From SSF14 sp037045585 (GTDB taxonomy: Bacteria; Actinomycetota; Acidimicrobiia; Acidimicrobiales; Microtrichaceae), in NCBI GenBank assembly GCA_037045585.1, contig JBAOIR010000072.1, positions 62,001 through 126,000 on the forward strand: 64,000 bases of DNA, written 5' to 3'. The translations under genes were made by a program, and so were the position numbers. The notes beneath the pieces were generated by a model. It was not told the origin of the DNA and made no database searches. It saw only the letters and a program-made list of their open reading frames with translations. Each line of letters opens with the position of its first letter. The stretch's first letter is position 1. Below are positions 27,469 to 35,741 of the stretch, in pieces.

Positions 27469-27525
27469 GGGGGTTTGTGCTGCGAGGAGCGACGTCAGCG
27501 TCGCTCCTCGCACCACAAAACCCCC
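27469..27525. repeat. Intergenic inverted repeat B, probable bidirectional terminator
   Basis: A nearly perfect stem of about 26 bp (GGGGGTTT-GTGCTGCGAGG, then AGCGACG) with loop TCAG, and arms ending in CACAAAACCCCC. It lies between convergent genes and has T-rich and A-rich outer arms, so it can end transcription from both sides. It is a close copy of the repeat at 22703. Confidence 0.75.
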
Positions 27526-27529
27526 TGGG

Positions 27530-28606
27530 TCAGGAGGCTTTGGTGATGAAGGGCATCTCGACGACGGTGGCGTCCACGAGCGTGCCGCGGGCATCGAGCT
27601 GGACGGTCGCCCCGATCTCGATCGACGGGTCGAGGAATGCCATGGCGATGCCGTGCTGCAGCACCGGCGAGAAGTTGCCCGACGACACGGTTCCGACCGG
27701 CTCGGCACCCGAGAGCACCGTCATGTCGGCACGGGGTGGGCGCTTGCCCTCGACGCTGAGGCCGCGGAGGATCGGCGTGACACCGGCGTCCTTCTGGGCG
27801 GCGAGCGCGTCGCGACCGATGAAGTCACCCTTGGTCCACGACACGACCCACTCGAGGCCGGCGTTGAGGGTGGTGATGCCCGGGCCGAGCTCGTGGCCGT
27901 GCAGCGGCAGGCCGGCCTCGAGCCGGAGCGTGTCGCGGGCGCCGAGGCCGGCCGGCTCGACGCCCACCGAGAGCACGGCGCGCCACACATCGGCGGCCCG
28001 ATCGGTGGGAACGGCCAGCTCGAGGCCGTCCTCACCGGTGTAGCCGGTGCCGGCGGCGACGATCGTGGTGCCGTCGAAGTCGACGTCGATGCACCGGAAC
28101 CGGCCAACCGCTGCGGCCTCGGGCATGACGGCCGCCAGCATCGAACGAGCTTGCGGACCCTGCACGGCGATCACCGCACGGGTGGAGCCGACGTCCTCGA
28201 CGGTCACGTCGTCGGCAGCCAACGAGGTGAGCGCACCCACGATGCGGTCGGTGTTGGAGGCGTTCGGCATGACGTCGAAGACGTCGTCGGATCGCCACCA
28301 GACGATGATGTCGTCGGCGACCGATCCGTCGGTGTCGAGCGAGTGGGTGTACTGGCACCGACCCGGCGCGACCTTGTCGACATCGTTGGTGAACGCCCGC
28401 TGCAGCGCATCATGGGCGCCGGGGCCGGACACCCGCACGGTGCCGAGGTGGCTGACGTCGAACGCCACCGCAGACGTGCGGCAGGCCCGGTGCTCGGCGA
28501 GCGTGCCCGCCGAATAGTTGAGCGGCATGTCCCAGCCGCCGAACGGCACCATCTTGGCACCGAGATCGCGGTGGGCAGCGTCGAGCGGGGAGGTCTTGAG
28601 CGTCAC
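27530..28606 (-). CDS. gcvT: Glycine cleavage system T protein (aminomethyltransferase)
   Basis: 358 residues from GTG 28606. Motifs: MVPFGGWDMPLNYSAGTLAE, ACRTSAVAFDVSHLGTVRVS, IIVWWRSDDVFDVMPNASN, TGYTGEDGLEL and GLGARDTLRLEAGLPLHG (folate-site region). It transfers the methylene group of the lipoyl-bound aminomethyl to tetrahydrofolate. GcvH is 2.8 kb away at 31389 on the same strand; GcvP and Lpd are not in the window. In many genomes GcvT-like paralogues such as YgfZ exist, but the length and the conserved Asp in the folate region favour true GcvT. Confidence 0.88.
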   Translation of the reverse strand: MTLKTSPLDAAHRDLGAKMVPFGGWDMPLNYSAGTLAEHRACRTSAVAFDVSHLGTVRVSGPGAHDALQRAFTNDVDKVAPGRCQYTHSLDTDGSVADDIIVWWRSDDVFDVMPNASNTDRIVGALTSLAADDVTVEDVGSTRAVIAVQGPQARSMLAAVMPEAAAVGRFRCIDVDFDGTTIVAAGTGYTGEDGLELAVPTDRAADVWRAVLSVGVEPAGLGARDTLRLEAGLPLHGHELGPGITTLNAGLEWVVSWTKGDFIGRDALAAQKDAGVTPILRGLSVEGKRPPRADMTVLSGAEPVGTVSSGNFSPVLQHGIAMAFLDPSIEIGATVQLDARGTLVDATVVEMPFITKAS

Positions 28607-28679
28607 GGGCCGACCTTACTGGCCCCGGCGCGGTGCGGACGCAGCCGCACTCGGCGCCGGTGGACGCAGCCGGTTGGCT

Positions 28680-29171
28680 TCAGCCGGCGTGCTGGGCGCC
28701 GCCGTAGGTGACCTCGGGCGTGTCGGGGCTCGGGTGCAGGTCGACGATGCTCGCGTCGAGCTCGTCCTTCACGCCACCGAGCTGCAACACGTTGAGGACT
28801 CCCTGACCGGAACGGAGGGCGTCGATGAGCTCCTCGCCGGTGCGGACGAGCACCGAACCGGTGCCGCTGATCACGAGGTTGGCGGTCGTGACGTCCTCAC
28901 CGAGGTGTTCCTTGAGGTACGTGAAGACCGTGCGCACCTGCTCGAGCTTGATGCCGGCGTCGAGGAGGCTCTTGATGACCTTGAGCTCCAGGAGGTCGCG
29001 GTAGGAGTACTGGCGTCGGCTCCCGCTGCCCGAGGCGTCGGTGAGGGACGGCCGCACGAGGTCGGTGCGCGCCCAGTAGTCGAGCTGCCGGTACGTGATC
29101 CCCACGATCTCGGCGGTTCGACGCCCTGAGAATCCGACGGTCTCGGCTGCTGCAACGTTGTTCTCGGTCAT
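28680..29171 (-). CDS. MerR-family regulator (Rv1830-like)
   Basis: 163 residues from ATG 29171. The winged helix begins at about residue 11: FSGRRTAEIVGITYRQLDYW, with RRQYSYRDLLELKVIKSLLD as the wing and linker. The C-terminal part is a short sensor or dimer segment. Position downstream of the DUF151 gene matches Mycobacterium Rv1830 in the GarA neighbourhood. Rv1830-type proteins have been linked to control of division or growth. An AGGGCAGGA sequence precedes the start. Confidence 0.85.
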   Translation of the reverse strand: MTENNVAAAETVGFSGRRTAEIVGITYRQLDYWARTDLVRPSLTDASGSGSRRQYSYRDLLELKVIKSLLDAGIKLEQVRTVFTYLKEHLGEDVTTANLVISGTGSVLVRTGEELIDALRSGQGVLNVLQLGGVKDELDASIVDLHPSPDTPEVTYGGAQHAG

Positions 29172-29306
29172 TCCTGCCCTCACGACATCGGTGAAACTAC
29201 GTGCGTGTCAACATACCGAGGGCCGCGCGTCAAGGCAACGACCATTCGCGCGATCCGCGCGATTATTCGCGCGGATCGCGGCGAACGCCGCCTCGGGCGG
29301 CGGTGA

Positions 29307-29809
29307 TCAGGACGCGAAGTCCTCCGGATTGACCGAATCGATGAACTGGCGGAACTCCTCCACCACCTCTTCGGGGTTGCCCGAGTCGACTCGTCGTCGT
29401 CATCGACCACGTCGGCGACGCCGGCCTCGTTCATGACTGCGTCGTTGACGTAGATCGGGCACTCGACCCGAGCGGCGAGGGCCAGGGCATCGGACGGGCG
29501 AGCCGACACGATCCAGTCGTCGCTGCCGTTCGTGAGGTGGAGCTCGGCGAAGAACGTCGCCTCCTTGAGCTCGCTCACGACCACGTGGTCGATCTCGATG
29601 TTGACCGCCTCGAGGACGTCCTTGAAGAGATCGTGGGTGAGCGGGCGTGGTGCCTGCACCCCCTCGAGGGCGAAGGCGATCGCCGTCGCCTCGGGGCCGC
29701 CGATGAAGATCGACAACGATCGCGCAGACCCCGTCAGCTCCTGCAACACCACGATGGGCGTGTTGGAGGCGACTTCCACACTGACACCGATCAGCTCGAC
29801 CTCGATCAT
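29307..29809 (-). CDS. DUF151 bifunctional nuclease-like protein (Rv1829-like), one frame break
   Basis: About 167 residues. MIEVELIGVSVEVASNTPIV, SIFIGGPEATAIAFALEGV, RPLTHDLFKDVLEAV and SARPSDALALAARVECPIYV are the family's conserved blocks. After the Asp-rich stretch the frame breaks near 29392. The natural end then reads GNPEEVVEEFRQFIDSVNPE and stops at 29307. The family (plant BBD, Thermotoga TM0160) has reported nuclease activity in plants, but the bacterial role is unsettled. It lies between two MerR genes exactly as in mycobacteria. Confidence 0.85.
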
Positions 29810-29816
29810 TCCCGGA

Positions 29817-29822
29817 ACGATA
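29817..29822 (-). promoter_or_regulatory. Leaderless -10 element of the DUF151 gene
   Basis: TATCGT on the minus strand, 7 bases before the ATG at 29809. Confidence 0.45.
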
Positions 29823-29870
29823 GCCCGCTCCCACCCCCGTCAGGGAGGGCAGGCGCGGGTGATGTTCGGG

Positions 29871-30938
29871 TCAGTCGCCGAGGTGCGACCGGAGGGCCTG
29901 ACGCACGAGCGCCCGGCTCAGGTCGTCACCCGCCCCGGCCAGCTCGCCCAGGGTCGCCGACGCCTGGTCGTGGGCCTTGGGATTCCGCTGCTTGAGCAGC
30001 GGCAGGATCATCTGCTCGTAGAACCCGGCTTCGCGCTCGGCGGCGTTCTTGAACATCCGCAGGTGCCGCGGCTCGACACCACGGGCCAGGAACTGCGCGA
30101 CCGCCCGCACCACGGCAACCGACGACGCGTCGTAGGTGGCTTCACCACCGATGACCATGGGGGTCACCAGGCCGTACTCGATCATCGACTCGATCGCCTC
30201 GGCCGGGACCCCGGTCACCTCGATCACCTCGGCCAGCCCGAACCGGACACCCCGGCCGATGCCGACGGCGGTCGGTTCGGCCGGACGCGACGGCGCCGAT
30301 TTGCGCGGCGACTCCTGCAGCGCCGCCAGCCACGCCGCGGCAGTGTGCTCCTCGGCCTCGGCGCCGGCGACAGTCTCAGGAGCGGAGGGCTCGGTGACGG
30401 AACCAGCCGCCGGGCTGGCGGCAGGGCTGGCAGCGGCAGGGCTGGCGGCGGGTGCGGGCGGCGCCTCGACGGGCGGGGTGGGCTCCGGTGCGGGCCGATC
30501 GACGTCGGCCGTCGCCACCGCAGACCCTGCCGGCGACGCCTGGGGCGATGCACCGGCGGGACGGGTGCGGCCGGGTGCCCGTGGCGCCCATGGCGCCTCC
30601 ATCGGCGGAGTCGGCGCCGGAGCGGCACCATCCTCGGACCACAGGTTGGGCTGCACGGCGACGGCGGACTCGAAGTCGATCTCGCCACCCTGCTCGAGCT
30701 TCGCCTTGATGACCTTCAGCGGGAGGAAGTGGTCACGCTGCTGGCGCAGGATCCAACGCAACCGCACGATGTCGGGCTCGTAGAACTTCCGGTAGCCCGA
30801 CGGCGTGCGCTCGGGATCGATGAGACCCTGCGCCTCGAGGAAGCGGATCTTCGAGATCGTGACGTCGGGGAACTCCGACTGCAGGAGCGCCAGCACCTCG
30901 CCGATCGAGAGGTGCCCGATGTCATCAGTCGTCTCCAT
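29871..30938 (-). CDS. ftsR: MerR-family regulator FtsR (Rv1828-like) with long linker
   Basis: 355 residues from ATG 30938, overlapping the end of the GarA gene by 14 bases. The N-terminal HTH is MerR-type (LSIGEVLALLQSEFPDVTIS, IRFLEAQGLIDPERTPSGYR, YEPDIVRLRWILRQQRDHFL). A Pro/Ala-rich linker of about 100 residues follows, then a C-terminal helical domain (FGLAEVIEVTGVPAEAIESM to ALVRQALRSHLGD). In corynebacteria the orthologue FtsR activates ftsZ. The linker makes this protein about 100 residues longer than the mycobacterial one. Confidence 0.87.
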   Translation of the reverse strand: METTDDIGHLSIGEVLALLQSEFPDVTISKIRFLEAQGLIDPERTPSGYRKFYEPDIVRLRWILRQQRDHFLPLKVIKAKLEQGGEIDFESAVAVQPNLWSEDGAAPAPTPPMEAPWAPRAPGRTRPAGASPQASPAGSAVATADVDRPAPEPTPPVEAPPAPAASPAAASPAASPAAGSVTEPSAPETVAGAEAEEHTAAAWLAALQESPRKSAPSRPAEPTAVGIGRGVRFGLAEVIEVTGVPAEAIESMIEYGLVTPMVIGGEATYDASSVAVVRAVAQFLARGVEPRHLRMFKNAAEREAGFYEQMILPLLKQRNPKAHDQASATLGELAGAGDDLSRALVRQALRSHLGD

Positions 30939-31369
30939 CGTGCGCTCCGAATGCGAAGACCAACCGGTACTTGCCGACCTGCAGTTGGTCACCCTCGGCG
31001 AGCTCGTGCACGTCGACACGGTCGCCGTTGAGGTAGGTGCCGTTGAGCGACCCGACGTCGCTGACGAGGTAGTGGGTGCCCTCGAGGCGGATCTCCGTGT
31101 GTCGCCGCGACACCGTCACGTCGTCGAGGAACACGGTGCTCTCGGGGTGGCGACCGATCGTCGTCACCTCGGGATCGAGCGCGAACCGCGAGCCGGCGTT
31201 GGTGCCCCGGATGACAACCAGCAGCGGTTGGTCCTCGTCGCCCACCGACACCACCGGGTGCGTCTCGGTGTGCTCGGTGTCGGCACGCTCGAGCGGCGCC
31301 GCACACCGAGCAGAAGTTCGACTCCGCCGCGTTGGGCGAGCCGCACTGGGGGCAGACGGCCCGATCCAC
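30925..31369 (-). CDS. garA: GarA-type FHA protein with N-terminal zinc ribbon, one frame break
   Basis: About 148 residues from GTG 31369. The N-terminus holds two CxxC pairs (CPQCGSPNAAESNFCSVCGA). The frame breaks near 31296. The FHA domain then reads LLVVIRGTNAGSRFALDPEV, TIGRHPESTVFLDDVTVSRR and VSDVGSLNGTYLNGDRVDV, with the phosphothreonine-binding Arg, Ser and Asn. Mycobacterial GarA/OdhI binds 2-oxoglutarate dehydrogenase and glutamate dehydrogenase unless phosphorylated by PknG or PknB. The linker TEHTETHPV may carry the phospho-acceptor Thr. The zinc ribbon replaces the short disordered tail of mycobacterial GarA. Confidence 0.85.
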
Positions 31370-31388
31370 GTCAGTCCTGCAGCCCTGC

Positions 31389-31769
31389 TCAGCCGTCGAC
31401 GAGCGACTGATAGCCGGCGGCGTCCAGAAGCCCCTCGACCTGGGCGGCGTCGGTGACCTCGATCGTGCAGATCCAGCCCTGACCGTAGGGATCGCTGTTG
31501 AGCAGCTCCGGCTGGGACTCGAGGAGCGGGTTGATCTCGGCGATCGTGCCGTCGACGGGCGAATAGATGTCCGACACCGACTTGGTCGACTCGACCTCGC
31601 TGAAGGAGTCACCCACCGAGACGGCGGCTCCGAGCTCGGGGATCTGGACGAACACGACGTCGCCGAGGTTGTCCTGGGCGAAGTCGGTGATGCCGATCCG
31701 GACGGTGCCACCCTCGAGCCGGACCCACTCGTGGTCGGAGGAGTAGCGCAGATCGTCGGGAAAGTTCAT
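31389..31769 (-). CDS. gcvH: Glycine cleavage system H protein
   Basis: 126 residues from ATG 31769 (a GTG two codons upstream is possible). The lipoyl-carrier fold is clear: SDHEWVRLEGGTVRIGITDF, LGDVVFVQIPELGAAVSVGD, and the lipoylated Lys in EVESTKSVSDIYSPVDGTIA. GcvH shuttles the aminomethyl group between GcvP, GcvT and Lpd. Placement immediately before garA is the same as Rv1826-Rv1827. A TAGAGT box 8 bases upstream of the ATG supports this start. Confidence 0.93.
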   Translation of the reverse strand: MNFPDDLRYSSDHEWVRLEGGTVRIGITDFAQDNLGDVVFVQIPELGAAVSVGDSFSEVESTKSVSDIYSPVDGTIAEINPLLESQPELLNSDPYGQGWICTIEVTDAAQVEGLLDAAGYQSLVDG

Positions 31770-31777
31770 GGCCACGG

Positions 31778-31783
31778 ACTCTA
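31778..31783 (-). promoter_or_regulatory. Leaderless -10 element of gcvH
   Basis: TAGAGT on the minus strand, 8 bases before the ATG at 31769 and only 2 before the alternative GTG. Confidence 0.5.
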
Positions 31784-31842
31784 GTGGATCGCCGGGCTCT
31801 CCAGCAGGGGTCCGACGGTGGCGACGGCGACCGGCGCCGGCG

Positions 31843-33663
31843 TCAGCGCCGCGCCTTGCGGCGGGGCACCGACCCGGTGACCACGGCGGTGTTCGTGCCC
31901 GAGATGTGGCCGGCGTTGTCGACGGTGAGGGCGACCACGCGGATGGGGCCGTTGCGGGTAACGGGCACGGTCACCTGCCCGAATCCGGCGCCGAGGAACC
32001 CGCCGACGACCTGGTCGTTGGCGATGAAGAAGGTGCCCATGATGCCGTTGGGGTCGGTCACGAACACCCGGGCGACGTAGGAGCCCGACACCTTGGCGCC
32101 GGCGGACGGGCTGACCAGGAGGCCCAGAGGGTTGGCGTTGTCGGTGACCATGGTCGCCGAGCCGGCCAGCACGCGGTGGCCGCCGGCGTCGGTGACGACG
32201 GCCTCGACCACGTGGGGGCCGTCGCCGAAGAAGCCGGTGTCGAACCGGAGGTCCTGGACCCGCGCCGGGTTCGCGAGGGCTGCGACGAGGGTGCCGTCGA
32301 GGCGCACCTCGACCATCACGATGCCCTGGTCGTCGTCGCTCACGACCTGCACGACGGTGGTCCCGACCTGGTAGCCGCCGGCGACGGTCATCGTCGCGGT
32401 GGGCGGCGTGACGTCGGGCGGGTTCGGGGTCGGGCCGGGCGCAACGGTCGGAACGGCTGCGGCGGCCCGGCCGGCGTCGAGGATGCCGTAGCCGACGACG
32501 CCCGCGGTCGATGCCGGGTCGGCGGTCGTGAGCAACGCCGTCGCGATCATCTGGCGATCGGCGGCGGGTCGGATCGTCCGCAGCAGTGCTGCCGTGCCGG
32601 TCACCAACGGCGCCGAGGACGACGTGCCGCAGAAGTAGTCGGGCGAGCCCGACATCACGACCCAGTTGCACCACGGGGCGGCGACGTCGACCCACGTGGG
32701 GCCGCGTCGGCTCAACGGGTGGAGGTTGCGTTGACCGTTGACGATGCCGCCGACCGAGATGACCCCGGGCTCGGCCGCCGGGTAGCTCTTCTCGCTCTTG
32801 CCGTCGTTGCCCGCCGAGGCCACGACGACCACGTCGCGAGCGTACGCATAGGTGAGCGCGTCGGTCACGGCCGGGTCGCTGAACCGGCCGCCGAGGCTGA
32901 GGTTGATGACGTCGGCGCCGTGGTCGGCCGCCCAGACGATGCCGGCAGCAACGTCGAACATCGAGCCCACACCCTCACGGTCGAGCACCTTGACCGGCAG
33001 CACCTGGCAGCTCCAGCACATGCCGGCGGTCCCGCCGCCGGCATCACCGGCCGCGGCGGCGACGAGCGCCGACTCGGTGCCGTGATCGGCGTCGTCGGAG
33101 GCGTCGGAATCGCCGTTGACGAAGTCGTAGCCCGGAAGGACCCGGCCGGCGAGGTCGCCGACCGGGTTGACCCCCGAGTCGACGACGGCGATGACGACCG
33201 ACGGAGCGCCCGTCGAGACACCCCACGCCGTCGGTGCGCCGATGCCGCGCATCGCCGACTCCTGTTGTGGCCAGTACGGATCGGTCGGCACCCGTTCGAA
33301 GGCGCGGACCTGTTGGTCGGCCTGGGCGGTGTCGACGTCGGCCACAGCGCCGAGACGGCGCACTGCGTCGAGGGCCCGGCCGGCCGGCACCTCGACGGTC
33401 GTGGCGCCGATCGCGTCGATCGTGGCGGTGATGCGACCGGTGCCGCCCGTCGCCGCGGCGACGGCGGCAGGGTCGAGTGCGCCGTCCGCGGTGACCGTGA
33501 TGGCGACCACGCCCGACGTGGCGTCACCGATGGCCGATGCCGTCTGCGCCGATGCCGTCTGCGCCGAGGCAGCGCCCCCGACCACGAGGTCGACGGCGAG
33601 CACCGTGGTCGTCACTGCCGACGCGAGGCCCACGAGGGCCCTCCGCCCGATGGACGGACTCAC
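31843..33663 (-). CDS. Secreted subtilase (S8 serine protease)
   Basis: 606 residues. The signal peptide (LVGLASAVTTTVLAVDLVVG, AASA cleavage) is followed by a propeptide to about residue 125. The catalytic triad is Asp in VVIAVVDSGVNPVGD, His in DDADHGTESALVAAA and Ser in CGTSSSAPLVTGTAAL; the oxyanion Asn lies in VVVASAGNDGK. After residue 410 comes an Ig-like domain (TATMTVAGGYQVGTTVVQVV, AVVTDAGGHRVLAGSATMVT) and a final beta-rich part. It lacks an anchor. Start GTG 33663 overlaps the stop of the phosphatidyltransferase gene (GTGA), indicating coupled expression. Confidence 0.9.
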   Translation of the reverse strand: MSPSIGRRALVGLASAVTTTVLAVDLVVGGAASAQTASAQTASAIGDATSGVVAITVTADGALDPAAVAAATGGTGRITATIDAIGATTVEVPAGRALDAVRRLGAVADVDTAQADQQVRAFERVPTDPYWPQQESAMRGIGAPTAWGVSTGAPSVVIAVVDSGVNPVGDLAGRVLPGYDFVNGDSDASDDADHGTESALVAAAAGDAGGGTAGMCWSCQVLPVKVLDREGVGSMFDVAAGIVWAADHGADVINLSLGGRFSDPAVTDALTYAYARDVVVVASAGNDGKSEKSYPAAEPGVISVGGIVNGQRNLHPLSRRGPTWVDVAAPWCNWVVMSGSPDYFCGTSSSAPLVTGTAALLRTIRPAADRQMIATALLTTADPASTAGVVGYGILDAGRAAAAVPTVAPGPTPNPPDVTPPTATMTVAGGYQVGTTVVQVVSDDDQGIVMVEVRLDGTLVAALANPARVQDLRFDTGFFGDGPHVVEAVVTDAGGHRVLAGSATMVTDNANPLGLLVSPSAGAKVSGSYVARVFVTDPNGIMGTFFIANDQVVGGFLGAGFGQVTVPVTRNGPIRVVALTVDNAGHISGTNTAVVTGSVPRRKARR

Positions 33664-34316
33664 GCGGCGGCCTCCCGCTCGGCACGGCCCTCGGCCAGTG
33701 CCTCACGCCCCTTGACGACGTACTGCCCGGCGGCGAGGAGCGAGAAGATCACACCGGGAACGAGGAACACGTAGGCGACGACCTTCCACGTGGTCGTCCA
33801 CCAGTCGGACATGCCGGCCTGGCTGGCGATCAGGAACGCCGGGAACGCACCCATGTTCGCGAAGGTGCCGCACTTGCCCCACCACGTGACGTCCATGCGC
33901 TTGGCACCCATCGCCGTGATGGCCACGACCCACAGCGACACCAGCACCTCACGAACCAGGATGAGCCAGGCGAACCACCAGGGCGCCGCACCGTCGACGA
34001 TGATCGCCACGATGCCGACGACCATCATGAACCGGTCGACGGTCGGGTCGTACATCTTGCCGAAGTTGGACGTCTGGTCGAAGCGGCGGGCGACGTAGCC
34101 GTCGACCCAGTCGGTGGCGCCCAACGTGCCGAGCAGGAACCCGGCCCACCCTGGTGCGTCACGCCCGAACAACAGCCACAGGAACAGTGGGACGCAGGCC
34201 AGGCGAACGGTCGTGATGATGTTGGGCAGCGTCACGATCCGGTCGACGGCCAGGTCGCCCAGGCCCTGCTCGTCGGCGTCGGGGCGATGGATCAAGTGAT
34301 GATCGTGGCTGCTCAC
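33660..34316 (-). CDS. CDP-alcohol phosphatidyltransferase (PgsA-like)
   Basis: 218 residues from GTG 34316. The family motif D-x2-DG-x2-AR-x8-G-x3-D-x3-D is intact in the stretch starting DWVDGYVARRFD and ending MYDPTVD. Five or six membrane helices follow the N-terminal amphipathic segment (LPNIITTVRLACVPLFLWLL). It should make phosphatidylglycerol phosphate or another phospholipid from CDP-diacylglycerol. PgsA2 (Rv1822) lies near GcvH-GarA in mycobacteria as well, so the neighbourhood is conserved. Confidence 0.88.
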   Translation of the reverse strand: MSSHDHHLIHRPDADEQGLGDLAVDRIVTLPNIITTVRLACVPLFLWLLFGRDAPGWAGFLLGTLGATDWVDGYVARRFDQTSNFGKMYDPTVDRFMMVVGIVAIIVDGAAPWWFAWLILVREVLVSLWVVAITAMGAKRMDVTWWGKCGTFANMGAFPAFLIASQAGMSDWWTTTWKVVAYVFLVPGVIFSLLAAGQYVVKGREALAEGRAEREAAA

Positions 34317-34324
34317 AGACGAAG

Positions 34325-34330
34325 AGCCTA
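34325..34330 (-). promoter_or_regulatory. Leaderless -10 element of the PgsA-like gene
   Basis: TAGGCT on the minus strand, 8 bases before GTG 34316. The divergent HIT promoter is 27 bases away, so the two leaderless promoters lie back to back in 52 bases. Confidence 0.5.
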
Positions 34331-34356
34331 CGCCCCACCACCGACAACCTCCCCGT

Positions 34357-34362
34357 TACGAT
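34357..34362 (+). promoter_or_regulatory. Leaderless -10 element of the HIT gene
   Basis: TACGAT ends 6 bases before ATG 34369. Confidence 0.45.
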
Positions 34363-34368
34363 TCGGCC

Positions 34369-34812
34369 ATGACCGACGAGACCCCCGAGCCCACGCTGTT
34401 CACCCGCATCATCCGGGGCGATCTCCCCGGGCGATTCGTGTGGCGCGACGACGAGATCGTGGCGTTCCTGACCATCGCACCGCACCAGCCGGGGCACACC
34501 CTCGTCGTGCCGGTGGCGCCGGTCGATCGCTGGACCGACCTCGCCGACGAGGTCTGGATCCGGCTCAACGTCGTGGCGCTCGAGATCGGTCGGGCCATGG
34601 AGACGGCGTTCGACTGCGTGCGCGTCGGCACCGTCATCGCCGGCCTCGAGGTGCCTCACTGCCACGTGCATCTCATCCCGATCCAGTCCGAGGCCGACCT
34701 CGGCTTCGGCAACGCCGACCACCACGCGTCACCTGAGTCGCTCGATGCCGCCGCCGAACGGCTCCGGGCCGAGCTGCGAGCTCGAGGCAACGGCGCCATC
34801 CCCGCGTCCTGA
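34369..34812 (+). CDS. HIT-family nucleotide hydrolase
   Basis: 147 residues. The histidine triad is PHCHVHLIPI (HxHxHxx). The N-terminal TLFTRIIRGDLPGRFVWRDD and FLTIAPHQPGHTLVVPVAPV are typical of the Hint/Fhit-like protein kinase C interacting proteins. It should hydrolyse adenosine phosphoramidates or dinucleotides in the cytoplasm. It is transcribed alone from a leaderless promoter, divergent from the PgsA-like gene. Confidence 0.92.
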   Translation: MTDETPEPTLFTRIIRGDLPGRFVWRDDEIVAFLTIAPHQPGHTLVVPVAPVDRWTDLADEVWIRLNVVALEIGRAMETAFDCVRVGTVIAGLEVPHCHVHLIPIQSEADLGFGNADHHASPESLDAAAERLRAELRARGNGAIPAS

Positions 34813-34923
34813 CGAACGCCTTCCCTGGTGGAGCGCGTCGCGTCGGCCGAGGTTTGGACCGCTGCGCACGACCTGCGTGCGCTGCGATTCACTCCTCGCA
34901 CGCCTCGCCGGCGGAGCGAGCCG

Positions 34924-35670
34924 CTACAGCAGTGACTGTTGCTCGGGGTCGCCGGCGCCGAGGACCTGCTCCGCAGGGATCGGTTCGGCCAGGTGCCGGC
35001 CGACGTTGCGGACGTTGCTGACGTCGGTCGACACGGGATGCATCGTGAGGAGCGACGCCGGCGCCGGCACGAGCAACCGCTGCAACCGCTCGACCTGCAG
35101 GTTGGACGGATCGAGCCAGTCGTCCCACGCCCGCCGAGGGAGGATCACCGGCATGCGGTCGTGCACGGGCGCCATCGTCTCGTTGGCCTCGGTGGTGATG
35201 ATGGTCGTCGACCGCACGACGACCTGCTCCCCTGCCACCTGGCCGCGCCATTCCGCCCAGAGGCCGGCGAACGCCAGCGGCTCGTCGTCGCGGCGATGGA
35301 CGAGATACGGCTGCTTGCGTTTCTGGCCGGCGACGGACTGCCATTCGTAGAAGCCGTCCGCCGGGACGATGCACCGCCGCCGGGCGAAGGAGTGCTTGAA
35401 CGAGTTGTTGGTCGCCAGCGTCTCGGCCCGGGCGTTGATCATGCGGTTGCCGATCTTGACGTCCTTCGCGAACCCCGGGACGAGCCCCCAGTGGAACTGG
35501 TCGAGCTTCCTCTGACCCGCCGACCGAGCAGAGCCGTCCTCGTAGACCACGTAGACGTCGAGGGTCGGCGCGACGTTGAAGTTGGGTTCGAGCGGATCGC
35601 CCATCATCATCGCCGCGAAGTACTCGGCGATCTCCTCCGGCGGCGATGCCGACACGAACCTTCCGCACAT
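34924..35670 (-). CDS. SRAP (YedK/HMCES) abasic-site crosslinking protein
   Basis: 248 residues from ATG 35670. The protein starts MCGRFVSASPPEE; after Met removal Cys2 forms the thiazolidine link with an abasic site. FNVAPTLDVYVVYED, FHWGLVPGFAKDVKIGNRMI, NARAETLATNNSFKHSF, RRCIVPADGFYEWQ (catalytic Glu region) and MPVILPRRAWDDWLD are conserved. It protects abasic sites in single-stranded DNA at stalled forks. It is monocistronic and convergent with the HIT gene. Confidence 0.94.
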   Translation of the reverse strand: MCGRFVSASPPEEIAEYFAAMMMGDPLEPNFNVAPTLDVYVVYEDGSARSAGQRKLDQFHWGLVPGFAKDVKIGNRMINARAETLATNNSFKHSFARRRCIVPADGFYEWQSVAGQKRKQPYLVHRRDDEPLAFAGLWAEWRGQVAGEQVVVRSTTIITTEANETMAPVHDRMPVILPRRAWDDWLDPSNLQVERLQRLLVPAPASLLTMHPVSTDVSNVRNVGRHLAEPIPAEQVLGAGDPEQQSLL

Positions 35671-35677
35671 GTCTCCG

Positions 35678-35683
35678 ACCGTA
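35678..35683 (-). promoter_or_regulatory. Leaderless -10 element of the SRAP gene
   Basis: TACGGT on the minus strand, 7 bases before the ATG at 35670. A leaderless start gives Cys2 as needed for activity. Confidence 0.5.
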
Positions 35684-35726
35684 GTTCGGACCACCGACGC
35701 TCACCGGGGCGCGCCGCCTCCGCAAC

Positions 35727-35732
35727 TAGGTT
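35727..35732 (+). promoter_or_regulatory. Leaderless -10 element of the GT2-GtrA gene
   Basis: TAGGTT ends 9 bases before GTG 35742. It is back to back with the SRAP promoter. Confidence 0.45.
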
Positions 35733-35741
35733 CTTCGGATC

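Noticed and set aside
27525..28700. Glycine riboswitch before the gcv genes
   Set aside because: The upstream gaps are too short and no tandem glycine-aptamer core is visible.
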